Source: Pseudomonas sp. dw_358 (GTDB lineage: Bacteria; Pseudomonadota; Gammaproteobacteria; Pseudomonadales; Pseudomonadaceae). Taken from it: DNA of 64,000 nt. Each line of letters opens with the position of its first letter. The first letter of the stretch is position 1. The notes below the pieces were generated by a model, which made no database searches, was not told the DNA's origin, and worked only from the letters and a program-made list of their open reading frames with translations. The DNA is taken from positions 56,393 to 120,392 of the forward strand of contig NZ_JAAVUX010000016.1 of NCBI RefSeq assembly GCF_018449655.1. The letters are read 5' to 3'. Positions 17,666-25,969 of the stretch are shown piece after piece. Position numbers and translations under genes: made by a program.

Positions 17666-19033
17666 ATGCCGAACTCTCCCGCCGTACAAAAACGTCAACT
17701 GAAACTGGGCGCCATGATCCACGGTGTGGGCCATGGCTGGGGCGAATGGCGCCACGCCGATGCACTGCCCAACGCCAGCACGAACTTCGCTTTCTATAAA
17801 CAACAAGCCCAGCTGGCCGAAGCCGCCAGGTTCGACTTCGCCTTCATCGCCGACAGCCTGCACATCCACGCCAAATCCAGTCCCCATTACCTGAACCGTT
17901 TCGAACCCCTGACCATTCTGTCGGCGTTGGCCGCAGTGACCGAACGCATCGGCCTGGTGGCCACCGTGACGGTGAGCTACACCGAACCCTTCCAGGTCGC
18001 CCGCCAGTTCGCCTCCCTCGACCAAATCAGTGGCGGGCGCGCCGGCTGGAACGTGGTGACGTCGTGGCTCAGCGGCACCGCCGACAATTTCGGCCGCCCT
18101 GAGCACCCGCCCCACGCCACCCGCTACCGCATTGCCCGCGAGCACGTCCAGGTGGTCAAAGGGCTATGGGATAGCTGGGAGGATGATGCCTTCACCTACG
18201 ACAAACAGAGCGGCGAGTTTTTCGATCCGGCCAAGCTGCACACCCTGGGCCACACAGGCGAGTTCTTCTCGGTCAAAGGCCCGCTGAACATTGCCCGCTC
18301 GCCCCAGGGGCAACCGGCGATCTTCCAGGCCGGCACCTCCGAGGATGGGCGCCGTTTTGCGGCCGGCCACGCCGACGCGATCTTCGTGCACAACGAGGAC
18401 CTCGCCGATGCCCAGGCCTATTACCAGGACCTCAAACAGCGTGCGGTGCAAGCGGGACGCAACCCCGACACGCTGGCGATCCTGCCGGGCATCCGGCCCA
18501 TCGTCGGGCGCGATGAAGCCGAAGTGGAGCGCCGCTATCAGCAGGCCGTGGATCTGGTAAGCATCGAGGACGCCATTGTCGCCCTCGGCCGCGCCTTCGA
18601 CGATAACGACTTCAGCCAGTACCCGCTGGACAGCGCCTTTCCCGATGTCGGCGACCTGGGTGCCAACAGCCACAAAGGCAGCAGCGAGCGGATCAAGCAA
18701 CTGGCGGCGGCCAACCGATGGACCTTGCGCGAGACCGCCCTGCACTTCGCCCGCCCACGCCGTGATTTCGTCGGCACCCCCGAGCAAGTCGCCGATCAGA
18801 TCGAGCAGTGGTTCCATGGCCGCGGCGCCGACGGCTTCATCATCAATTCGGTGCTGCCGGACGGCTTGCAGTATTTCACTCAGTACGTGGTACCGGTGCT
18901 GGTCCAGCGTGGCCTGTTCCGCAAGGCGTACAACGGCACCACGTTGCGCGAACATCTGGGGCTGGATGTCCCGGTCAACCGCTATGCCGTCGCCGATACT
19001 GAACAGACCGGTGACGCCGAGGTGCCGGCATGA
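17666..19033 (+). CDS. FMNH2-dependent monooxygenase, NtaA/SnaA/DszA family
   Basis: Second luciferase-like flavin monooxygenase, 455 residues. It aligns along its whole length with the protein of 15175-16518 (KLGAMIHGVGHGWGEW, DFAFIADSLHI, PHYLNRFEPLTILSALAAVT, GRAGWNVVTSWL, NPDTLAILPGI). The pair are therefore divergent paralogues. The ATG follows a GGAG site. The stop overlaps the dehydrogenase start by four bases (ATGA), and a TonB receptor follows. The operon looks built for uptake and oxidative breakdown of a scarce sulfur- or nitrogen-containing organic compound. Confidence 0.9.
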   Translation: MPNSPAVQKRQLKLGAMIHGVGHGWGEWRHADALPNASTNFAFYKQQAQLAEAARFDFAFIADSLHIHAKSSPHYLNRFEPLTILSALAAVTERIGLVATVTVSYTEPFQVARQFASLDQISGGRAGWNVVTSWLSGTADNFGRPEHPPHATRYRIAREHVQVVKGLWDSWEDDAFTYDKQSGEFFDPAKLHTLGHTGEFFSVKGPLNIARSPQGQPAIFQAGTSEDGRRFAAGHADAIFVHNEDLADAQAYYQDLKQRAVQAGRNPDTLAILPGIRPIVGRDEAEVERRYQQAVDLVSIEDAIVALGRAFDDNDFSQYPLDSAFPDVGDLGANSHKGSSERIKQLAAANRWTLRETALHFARPRRDFVGTPEQVADQIEQWFHGRGADGFIINSVLPDGLQYFTQYVVPVLVQRGLFRKAYNGTTLREHLGLDVPVNRYAVADTEQTGDAEVPA

Positions 19034-19989
19034 GCGACTGGGTGATTGCCAGCCAACTGGATGCCGGAATCAACCAGTCCTTGCGCGAGCACCTGGAGAC
19101 CCGGTATCCCGGCATTCGGGTGCATGACGTGCCGATGGGGGTGCCCAGTGACCTGCCGCCGGACACTCGGGTCCTGCTCGCCCGGCCCATCAACGTGCGC
19201 GGCTATCAGGCACCCGAGACCGCGCCGCCGGGCTGGCCCTACGGGCTGCGCTGGATCCAGGTTTCCTCGTCGGGCATCGATTTCTACCCCGCCTGGTTCT
19301 TCAAAGGGGTGCCGGTGACCACCGCCCGGGGCAGCGCCAGCGATCCGATCGCCGAGTTCGTGCTGGCGGCAATCTTCGCCTACAACAAGCATTTGCCCGA
19401 GATCTGGACGAACAATGCCGACTGGCGTTTCACCGCCCTGACACCGGTCCAGGGCCAGACCCTGGGGATTCTCGGCTTCGGCTCCATCGGTGTCAGCCTG
19501 GCGCGCAAGGCGCAAGCCCTGGGCCTGCGGGTGGTCGCCCTGCGCCAGAGCAGCGCGCCGCTGGAAGTGGACGATGTGCAGGCCGCCCGCGACCTCCATG
19601 ATTTGTTCGCTCAGGCCGACCACCTGGTGCTGGCCGCACCGCTGACCCCCGCCACCCGCCACCTGATCAATGCTCAGGTGCTGGCCAGCGCCAAGCCGGG
19701 GCTGCACCTGATCAACATCGCCCGTGGCGGGCTGGTGGATCAAGCGGCCCTGCTGGACGCCCTGGACCATGGCCCGCTGGGTTTCGCTTCGCTGGACGTG
19801 ACCGAGCCGGAGCCGTTACCTGACGGCCATCGCCTGTACAGCCACCCCAAGGTGCGATTGTCGCCGCATACCTCGGCCATTTCCACCCGCAGCAGCGAGG
19901 CCATCACCGCCATCGTGCTGGATAACCTGCAACGTTTTCTCGCCGAGCAGCCGCTGCACAACCTGGCCAACCCGGACCGCGGTTACTGA
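19030..19989 (+). CDS. D-2-hydroxyacid dehydrogenase family protein
   Basis: NAD(P)-dependent dehydrogenase of 319 residues. The cofactor motif LGFGSIG is near residue 155. The catalytic set is complete: Arg in ARGGLVD, Glu in VTEPEPLP and His in LSPHTSAIS. Members interconvert 2-oxo acids and D-2-hydroxy acids such as glyoxylate/glycolate or hydroxypyruvate/glycerate. Overlap with the monooxygenase gene suggests that it handles a small oxo-acid released by that enzyme. Confidence 0.88.
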   Translation: MSDWVIASQLDAGINQSLREHLETRYPGIRVHDVPMGVPSDLPPDTRVLLARPINVRGYQAPETAPPGWPYGLRWIQVSSSGIDFYPAWFFKGVPVTTARGSASDPIAEFVLAAIFAYNKHLPEIWTNNADWRFTALTPVQGQTLGILGFGSIGVSLARKAQALGLRVVALRQSSAPLEVDDVQAARDLHDLFAQADHLVLAAPLTPATRHLINAQVLASAKPGLHLINIARGGLVDQAALLDALDHGPLGFASLDVTEPEPLPDGHRLYSHPKVRLSPHTSAISTRSSEAITAIVLDNLQRFLAEQPLHNLANPDRGY

Positions 19990-20062
19990 TCCCGATCGTG
20001 ACTGTGAACCACCGACCCCACGCCTGGAGGAGGACCGACATTCCATAAAAAAAGAGAACCCT

Positions 20063-22195
20063 ATGCCGACACCTCGCCATGCACTCAATCCCGTCGCCCT
20101 CGCCGTCATGCTGGCGGGTACCAGCCAGCCCCTATGGGCCGACGACAGCGCCAACCCGGCGTTGCCCACGGTCACGGTGACCGCCGAGCACAAGAAGGAA
20201 GATCTGCAGAAGACCCCGCTGGCGATTTCCGTCTTTGACGAAAAGACCCTGGAAGACAAACAGGTGAAAAACATCCGTGATCTGTCCGGCCAAATCCCGA
20301 ACATGACCCTCAGTCACCAATCCATCTCCTACAGCGCCCAGACCTATGGCATCCGTGGCATCGGCGAGACCGACCCGATCCAGGAGTCGGCAGTGGCGGT
20401 GTACGCCGACGACCTGTACATCCCCCGGGCAATCTCCTCGATGCTCGACTTCAACGACGTCGAACGGGTCGAAGTGCTGCGAGGTCCCCAGGGCACCCTG
20501 TACGGCCGCAACAGCAGCGCCGGGGCGATCCGCGTCATCACCCGCGACCCGGACCAACAGACCCGGGGCTTCTTCGAGCTGGGCGCCGGCAACTATGACG
20601 CACAGAACGCGCGCATGCTGATCAGCGGCCCGCTGGTGGACAACGTGCTGTTCGCCAGCTTCTCGGCCACCGACCTGAACCGCGACGGCACGGTGTCGGA
20701 CCCGACCCGGCACACGCACGTGGACAACATCGACATCCAGTCGTACCGGGGCAAGCTGCGCTTCAAGCCACTGGACTCGCCCTGGGATATCCAGCTGACC
20801 CTGGCCGGCACCGCCGACCGCGGTGACACCACCAGCTACACCCCCTTTGATGCCAGCGGCCACTTCGACAAATTCAAGAGTTATTCGAGCCTGGACCCGA
20901 AGAACAAGCTGGATCAGGGCAGCGCTGTATTGCGGGCTATCTATAGCTTTAACGATCAGTTGAGTTTCAAGTCGGTGACGGCCTACTCGGCCTTCCACCA
21001 GCCGGTGGACTATGACAACTCCGGCCGGGCCGCGCTGATTCAGCAGAACATGATCGTGTACAAGCAGAACTACGCGACCCAGGATTTCCAGCTGAACGGC
21101 AACTACGACCGCTTCAGCTTCACCACGGGCGTATTCCTGTACCACGAACGCTTCGGCGCCGACCGCGACAACCTGACCTACAGCATCGCCAGGGGTCGGG
21201 TCATCGGTCAGGGGCAGTACAGCACCACGACCACCGACAGTTACGCCCTCTATGGCCAGGGCAGCTACAAGCTGACCCCACAGCTGTCGCTGATTGCCGG
21301 GATGCGCTTTACCCGTGAGCACAAGAATTTCGATTACAACAACTACGCCATCAACCCCAACCGGCAGATCACCGGGCTGAACTTCAGCGCCGACGCCAGC
21401 AAGTCGTGGGGCAGCACCAGCCCCAAGCTCGGCCTGGAATACGCCTGGACCTCGCACCTGAACCAGTACGCCTACGTGGCCAAGGGTTTCAAGGCCGGCG
21501 GCTACGACAACCGTGCGCCCACGGCCGCGTCAGCCGAGACCGCCTTCTCGCCAGAGAACGTCACCACCTACGAGACCGGCTTCAAGGGCGACTTCTTCGA
21601 CCAGCGGCTGCGGGCCAACCTGGCGCTGTTCTATAACGACTACAAAGACCTGCAGACCAATGCCTATGACCCGTCACTGGGGGTGAACCTGCGCACCAAC
21701 GTCGGCCGTGCCCACACCTACGGCCTGGAACTGGAAACCCTGACCGCGCTGACCCGAGACCTGGACCTGACCGCCAACGTCGGTTACCTGCAAAGCCGTT
21801 ATGACGACTTCCAGAACGCCTCCGGCCCCGGCGTGGATGCCGACGGCAAGGCGCTGATCTACTCACCGAAGTGGAACGCCAGCCTGGGCTTGAACTACAC
21901 CGTGCCAATCAACTTTCCTGGTACCGTGCTGTTGGGTACCGATGCCCAGTTCCAGACCCGCTCCTATGGCAACCCGCTCAACGACGATATCCAGCAAATC
22001 CCCAAGCAGACCTTCTGGAACGCCAACGCCCGCTACATCAGCGCCGACGGCCATTGGACCACCACCCTGGGGGTCAAGAACCTGCTGGACCGGGCCTATC
22101 CACAGTCAGTGGGGTATATCCCATCCAGTGGGCAGCGCTATTACTCGATCAATGATCCGCGGACGGTCTTGTTGAGTGTGAGGTATGACCTTTAG
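20063..22195 (+). CDS. TonB-dependent outer-membrane receptor
   Basis: Outer-membrane active transporter of 710 residues. A Sec signal (VALAVMLAGTSQPLWA) is followed by a TonB-box-like stretch (LPTVTVTAEHK), the plug domain with IPNMTLS and VEVLRGPQGTLYGRNSSAGAIRV, and a beta-barrel ending in an aromatic-rich strand. Its place 73 bases after the dehydrogenase, in line with the monooxygenase, suggests uptake of the compound degraded by this operon rather than a siderophore. No sigma/anti-sigma pair is adjacent. Confidence 0.92.
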   Translation: MPTPRHALNPVALAVMLAGTSQPLWADDSANPALPTVTVTAEHKKEDLQKTPLAISVFDEKTLEDKQVKNIRDLSGQIPNMTLSHQSISYSAQTYGIRGIGETDPIQESAVAVYADDLYIPRAISSMLDFNDVERVEVLRGPQGTLYGRNSSAGAIRVITRDPDQQTRGFFELGAGNYDAQNARMLISGPLVDNVLFASFSATDLNRDGTVSDPTRHTHVDNIDIQSYRGKLRFKPLDSPWDIQLTLAGTADRGDTTSYTPFDASGHFDKFKSYSSLDPKNKLDQGSAVLRAIYSFNDQLSFKSVTAYSAFHQPVDYDNSGRAALIQQNMIVYKQNYATQDFQLNGNYDRFSFTTGVFLYHERFGADRDNLTYSIARGRVIGQGQYSTTTTDSYALYGQGSYKLTPQLSLIAGMRFTREHKNFDYNNYAINPNRQITGLNFSADASKSWGSTSPKLGLEYAWTSHLNQYAYVAKGFKAGGYDNRAPTAASAETAFSPENVTTYETGFKGDFFDQRLRANLALFYNDYKDLQTNAYDPSLGVNLRTNVGRAHTYGLELETLTALTRDLDLTANVGYLQSRYDDFQNASGPGVDADGKALIYSPKWNASLGLNYTVPINFPGTVLLGTDAQFQTRSYGNPLNDDIQQIPKQTFWNANARYISADGHWTTTLGVKNLLDRAYPQSVGYIPSSGQRYYSINDPRTVLLSVRYDL

Positions 22196-22237
22196 GAAAG
22201 AACGGGCTGGCGGTCCGCGGCCCCCATCGACCCCATC

Positions 22238-22262
22238 AATCACCTGATCAAAACAGGTGATT
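22238..22262. terminator. Perfect nine-base hairpin after the TonB receptor
   Basis: AATCACCTG, seven-base loop ATCAAAA, CAGGTGATT. It lies 43 bases after the receptor stop and about 80 before the next gene. There is no long T-run (GGCTATTTCC follows), so it may be a weak terminator or an operator. Confidence 0.45.
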
Positions 22263-22344
22263 GGCTATTTCCCCCCTCCCCCAGTAGCTTTTACCCACCT
22301 CCTTAACGCTCGCCACGGACCGGCTGCCTTCCGAGCCTGTGACC

Positions 22345-23160
22345 ATGTCCTTGAACACCCCACAACAAATCGCCGAACTGGCCATCGAGTCCGGCGCCAA
22401 AAAGGCTGTGCTGCCTGTACCCGCCCTCCTCATCCTCGGCTTTCTGGCCGGGGCATTCATTGCCCTGGGCTTTCTGCTGGACATTCACGTCAGCACCATG
22501 ATCCCCGCCGACTGGGCTTCGTTCGGCAACCTGCTGGGGGCGGCGGTGTTCCCGCTGGGTTTGATCCTGGTGGTCCTTGCCGGCGGTGAACTGCTCACCG
22601 GCAACATGATGAGCCTGCCCATGGCCCTGTTCGCCGGGCGCATCGGCCTTGGGCAGCTGTTGCGCAACTGGGTGCTGGTCACGCTGGCCAACCTGCTGGG
22701 GGCACTGTTCGTCGCCTATTGCTTCGGCCATCTGGTGGGCCTGACCGAAGGCCCGTTCCTGGCCAAGACCGTGGCCGTCGCCAACGCCAAGGTCACTGCC
22801 GACTTCGAGCACGCCTTCATCTCTGCCATCGGCTGCAACTGGCTGGTGTGCCTGGCGGTGTGGCTCAGCTACGCGAGCAAAGACGTGGTGGGCAAGGTGG
22901 TCGGCATGTGGTTCCCGGTCATGGCCTTCGTCGCCATCGGCTTTCAGCACGTGGTCGCCAACATGTTCATCATCCCGGCGGCGATTTTTGCCGGAGCCTT
23001 GAGTTGGGGCCAGTTCGTCGGCAATTTCATCCCGGTGTTCCTCGGCAATGCCGTGGGTGGCGCAGTGTTCGTGGGCCTGGCGTACTATGTGTCGTATTCC
23101 GGTGCTGCCAACGCCACGCTGCCGTTGTCCAACGAACATGGCGCGCCCACGCAGCATTGA
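22345..23160 (+). CDS. Formate/nitrite transporter (FNT) family channel
   Basis: Pentameric inner-membrane anion channel of 271 residues with six hydrophobic segments. The FNT features are GGELLTGNMM in the first half, the substituted GFQHVVANMFIIP in the second, and paired half-helices. FNT proteins carry formate, nitrite or hydrosulfide. The ATG at 22345 was taken rather than an in-frame GTG two codons earlier. The moaA gene starts 13 bases after the stop, so uptake of formate or nitrite may be linked to a molybdoenzyme. Confidence 0.88.
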   Translation: MSLNTPQQIAELAIESGAKKAVLPVPALLILGFLAGAFIALGFLLDIHVSTMIPADWASFGNLLGAAVFPLGLILVVLAGGELLTGNMMSLPMALFAGRIGLGQLLRNWVLVTLANLLGALFVAYCFGHLVGLTEGPFLAKTVAVANAKVTADFEHAFISAIGCNWLVCLAVWLSYASKDVVGKVVGMWFPVMAFVAIGFQHVVANMFIIPAAIFAGALSWGQFVGNFIPVFLGNAVGGAVFVGLAYYVSYSGAANATLPLSNEHGAPTQH

Positions 23161-23173
23161 ACCCGAGGTCGTA

Positions 23174-24166
23174 ATGACAGTACTGCAGGACAGTTTCTCG
23201 CGCACGGTGGATTACCTGCGGATGTCGGTCACTGACCGCTGCGATTTTCGCTGCGTGTACTGCATGGCCGAGGACATGACTTTCTTGCCGCGGGCGAAAA
23301 TTCTCACCTTGGAGGAGATCCTCGAGGTGGCCCGCAGTTTCGTCGCCCTCGGCACCCGCAAGATCCGCCTCACCGGTGGCGAGCCGTTGGTGCGCAAGGG
23401 CATCGTCGAGTTGTGCGGGCAGATCGCCGCCCTGCCCGGCCTGCGCGAGCTGTGCATGACCACCAACGGTTCACAGCTGACCCGTCTGGCCCAACCCTTG
23501 CGCGATGCCGGGGTCGATCGCCTCAATATCAGCCTGGACAGCCTCGACCCCGAGCGCTTTCGCCAGCTGACCCGCACCGGCGACCTGGTCCAGGTGCTGG
23601 CCGGCATCGATGCGGCCCACGCTGCCGGCTTTACCCACACCAAGCTCAACGCCGTGATCATGCAAGGGCGCAACGACCACGAGGTGGGCGATCTGGTGCA
23701 GTACGCCCTTGACCACGGTCTGGACATTTCCTTCATCGAAGAAATGCCCTTGGGCGTGATCAGCGAGCACAGCCGAGCCGAGTCGTTTTTTTCCAGTGAA
23801 CAGGTGCGCGAGCAACTGGCCCGGCGCTTCAACCTGCTGCCGTCCACCGACGCCACCGGCGGCCCGTCGCGCTACTGGCGGGTAGCCGGGGCACCGGACA
23901 GCCGTATCGGCTTCATTTCCCCCCACAGCCACAACTTCTGCGCCACCTGCAACCGCGTGCGCCTGACCGTCGAAGGCCGTTTGCTGCTGTGCCTGGGCAA
24001 CGAGCATTCGGTGGACCTCAAGGCCGTGCTGCGGGCCAATCCGGGCCAGCCGGAAAAGCTGCAGAAGGCCATCATCGAGGCCATGAAAATCAAGCCCTGG
24101 CGGCACGAATTCAATCATTCCGATGAGGTGCAGATCGTGCGTTTCATGAACATGACCGGCGGTTGA
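23174..24166 (+). CDS. moaA: GTP 3',8-cyclase MoaA
   Basis: Radical SAM enzyme of 330 residues, the first step of molybdenum cofactor synthesis (GTP to 3',8-cyclo-dihydro-GTP). The N-terminal [4Fe-4S] motif is seen as CDFRCVYC, with the SAM site at RLTGGEPLVRKG. The second cluster is formed by the C-terminal cysteines of FCATCNRVRLT and the later LLCLG. The usual terminal GG is present (NMTGG). GAGG lies five bases before the ATG. No other moa gene is nearby, so it may be one of several copies dedicated to local demand. Confidence 0.95.
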   Translation: MTVLQDSFSRTVDYLRMSVTDRCDFRCVYCMAEDMTFLPRAKILTLEEILEVARSFVALGTRKIRLTGGEPLVRKGIVELCGQIAALPGLRELCMTTNGSQLTRLAQPLRDAGVDRLNISLDSLDPERFRQLTRTGDLVQVLAGIDAAHAAGFTHTKLNAVIMQGRNDHEVGDLVQYALDHGLDISFIEEMPLGVISEHSRAESFFSSEQVREQLARRFNLLPSTDATGGPSRYWRVAGAPDSRIGFISPHSHNFCATCNRVRLTVEGRLLLCLGNEHSVDLKAVLRANPGQPEKLQKAIIEAMKIKPWRHEFNHSDEVQIVRFMNMTGG

Positions 24167-24307
24167 ATCACGCATTGATTCGATTTGCTCATCAACTCGT
24201 TTGAAATCCAAACTTCTCAAATAAGTGCGTTCGCCTGACAATCTCGCGCCTACAACAATGCTCACCCCGGCTTCAGGCTGGCGGTTGTTCACTCAAGGAG
24301 AAGGCTC

Positions 24308-25489
24308 ATGCAAGACGTCGTCATTGTCGCCGCCACCCGCACCGCGGTCGGCAGCTTTCAGGGCGCCCTGGCGCATATTCCGGCGGTTGAACTGGGGGCC
24401 ACGGTGATCCGTCGCCTGCTGGAACAGACCGGGCTGGACCCGGCCCAGGTGGACGAGGTCATTCTCGGCCAGGTGCTCACTGCCGGCGCCGGGCAGAACC
24501 CGGCACGCCAGGCCGCCATCAAGGCCGGCCTGCCCTTCGCCGTACCGGCCATGACCCTCAACAAAGTCTGCGGCTCGGGCCTCAAGGCCCTGCACCTGGG
24601 AGCCCAGGCGATCCGCTGCGGCGATGCCGAGGTGATCATCGCCGGCGGCATGGAAAACATGAGCCTGGCCCCCTACGTCATGCCCGGCGCCCGCACCGGC
24701 TTGCGCATGGGCAACGCGCAACTGGTGGATAGCATGATCAGCGACGGCCTGTGGGATGCCTTCAACGACTACCACATGGGCATCACTGCTGAAAACCTGG
24801 CGCAAAAGTTCGCCATCAGCCGCGAAGCTCAGGACGCCTTCGCCGCCGCGTCGCAGCAAAAAGCCTGTGCGGCCATCGAGGCCGGGCGCTTCAAGGGCGA
24901 AATCACCCCAGTGTCGATCCCGCAGAAAAAAGGCGAGCCACTGCTGTTCGATACCGATGAACAGCCCCGTGCCGGCACCACTGCCCAGGCACTGGGCAAA
25001 TTGCGTCCGGCGTTCAAGAAGGACGGCAGTGTGACGGCCGGCAATGCATCGAGCCTCAACGATGGCGCGGCAGCGGTGTTGCTCATGAGCGCGGCCAAGG
25101 CCAAGCAGTCGGGCCTGCCGGTGCTGGCGCGGATCGCCGCCTACGCCAACGCCGGGGTCGACCCGGCGATCATGGGCATCGGCCCGGTCAGCGCCACCCG
25201 ACGCTGCCTGGAAAAGGCCGGCTGGAGCCTCGATCAACTGGACCTGATTGAAGCCAATGAGGCCTTCGCCGCCCAGGCATTGTCGGTGGGCCAGGCGTTG
25301 GGCTGGGACATGAACAAGGTCAACGTCAACGGTGGCGCGATCGCCATTGGTCACCCCATTGGCGCCTCGGGCTGCCGCGTGCTGGTCACCCTGCTGCACG
25401 AAATGCTGCGCCGGGACGCGAAGAAAGGCCTGGCCACACTGTGCATCGGCGGTGGTCAAGGGGTAGCACTGGCGCTGGAGCGCACCTGA
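24308..25489 (+). CDS. Acetyl-CoA acetyltransferase (thiolase)
   Basis: Degradative or biosynthetic thiolase of 393 residues that joins or cleaves acyl-CoA and acetyl-CoA. The nucleophile is C88 in KVCGSGLKA. The His in GHPIGASGCR and the second Cys in LCIGGGQG complete the active site; NEAFAAQAL is also diagnostic. AAGGAG sits well placed before the ATG. The gene is 141 bases after moaA and appears to be its own unit. Length and motifs fit AtoB/PhaA-type acetoacetyl-CoA thiolases. Confidence 0.93.
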   Translation: MQDVVIVAATRTAVGSFQGALAHIPAVELGATVIRRLLEQTGLDPAQVDEVILGQVLTAGAGQNPARQAAIKAGLPFAVPAMTLNKVCGSGLKALHLGAQAIRCGDAEVIIAGGMENMSLAPYVMPGARTGLRMGNAQLVDSMISDGLWDAFNDYHMGITAENLAQKFAISREAQDAFAAASQQKACAAIEAGRFKGEITPVSIPQKKGEPLLFDTDEQPRAGTTAQALGKLRPAFKKDGSVTAGNASSLNDGAAAVLLMSAAKAKQSGLPVLARIAAYANAGVDPAIMGIGPVSATRRCLEKAGWSLDQLDLIEANEAFAAQALSVGQALGWDMNKVNVNGGAIAIGHPIGASGCRVLVTLLHEMLRRDAKKGLATLCIGGGQGVALALERT

Positions 25490-25517
25490 ACACGAACATG
25501 AACTTCTTGTCACCCGC

Positions 25518-25535
25518 CTGACAGATCCCTGTCAG
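25518..25535. promoter_or_regulatory. Candidate operator upstream of the DUF2790 gene
   Basis: CTGACAG-ATCC-CTGTCAG, a perfect seven-base dyad, with a further TTGTCA half-site just upstream at 25508-25513. TGACA/TGTCA halves resemble sites bound by OmpR-type metal-response regulators such as CusR/CopR. That assignment is an analogy only. Confidence 0.45.
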
Positions 25536-25550
25536 TACCCCCTCGTTAAA

Positions 25551-25620
25551 GTGGACTCATCTGCTGGAGATGCACTTCAGCAGCCGCCCCGGCCGATGGT
25601 GCATCGGCCTCTGAGTCCAC
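25551..25620 (+). ncRNA. Candidate three-way-junction leader RNA
   Basis: A closing stem GTGGACTCA (25551-25559) with TGAGTCCAC (25612-25620) is perfect over nine bases. It encloses two hairpins: CTGCTG (25561-25566) with CAGCAG (25578-25583), and GGCCGAT (25591-25597) with ATCGGCC (25603-25609). The result is a compact three-way junction in the probable 5' leader of the DUF2790 gene, ending twenty bases before its ATG. A cis-acting RNA is possible; no known class was recognised. Confidence 0.4.
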
Positions 25621-25639
25621 GACCTACGAGAGCCTTGCC

Positions 25640-25897
25640 ATGAAACTCATCCTCGCCGCCGTCACCGCTTTACTGGTTGCCTCCCCTGTGTTCGCTTCGA
25701 CCCTGGACAACACTGCGCCGATCCACGACAAGGACGGCTTCTACGTCAAGATGGACATCGCCAAGGTGATCTCCGACACCAACACCTCGGTGCTGTGCGG
25801 CATCCAGCCAGCGCGCCTGGACTACCTCGACCACGCCGGTCGCGAACACGTGCTGAACTACAAGGTTGAAGGCCTGGGTTGCACCAACGACAGCTGA
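25640..25897 (+). CDS. DUF2790 small exported protein
   Basis: Protein of 85 residues with a clear Sec signal (LILAAVTALLVASPVFA) and a mature domain of about 65 residues. By recall it matches the Pseudomonas DUF2790 family. The mature part has two cysteines (C53 and C81) that could form a disulfide. GAGAG lies seven bases before the ATG. The function is unknown; many relatives are small periplasmic proteins produced under specific stresses. The long structured upstream region suggests tight control. Confidence 0.82.
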   Translation: MKLILAAVTALLVASPVFASTLDNTAPIHDKDGFYVKMDIAKVISDTNTSVLCGIQPARLDYLDHAGREHVLNYKVEGLGCTNDS

Positions 25898-25969
25898 TCG
25901 GACACAGGTTTATCTGAACCTTCGGTGCCCGCGTTCACTCGATTGAATGAACGCCACCGGAGATCAGCC

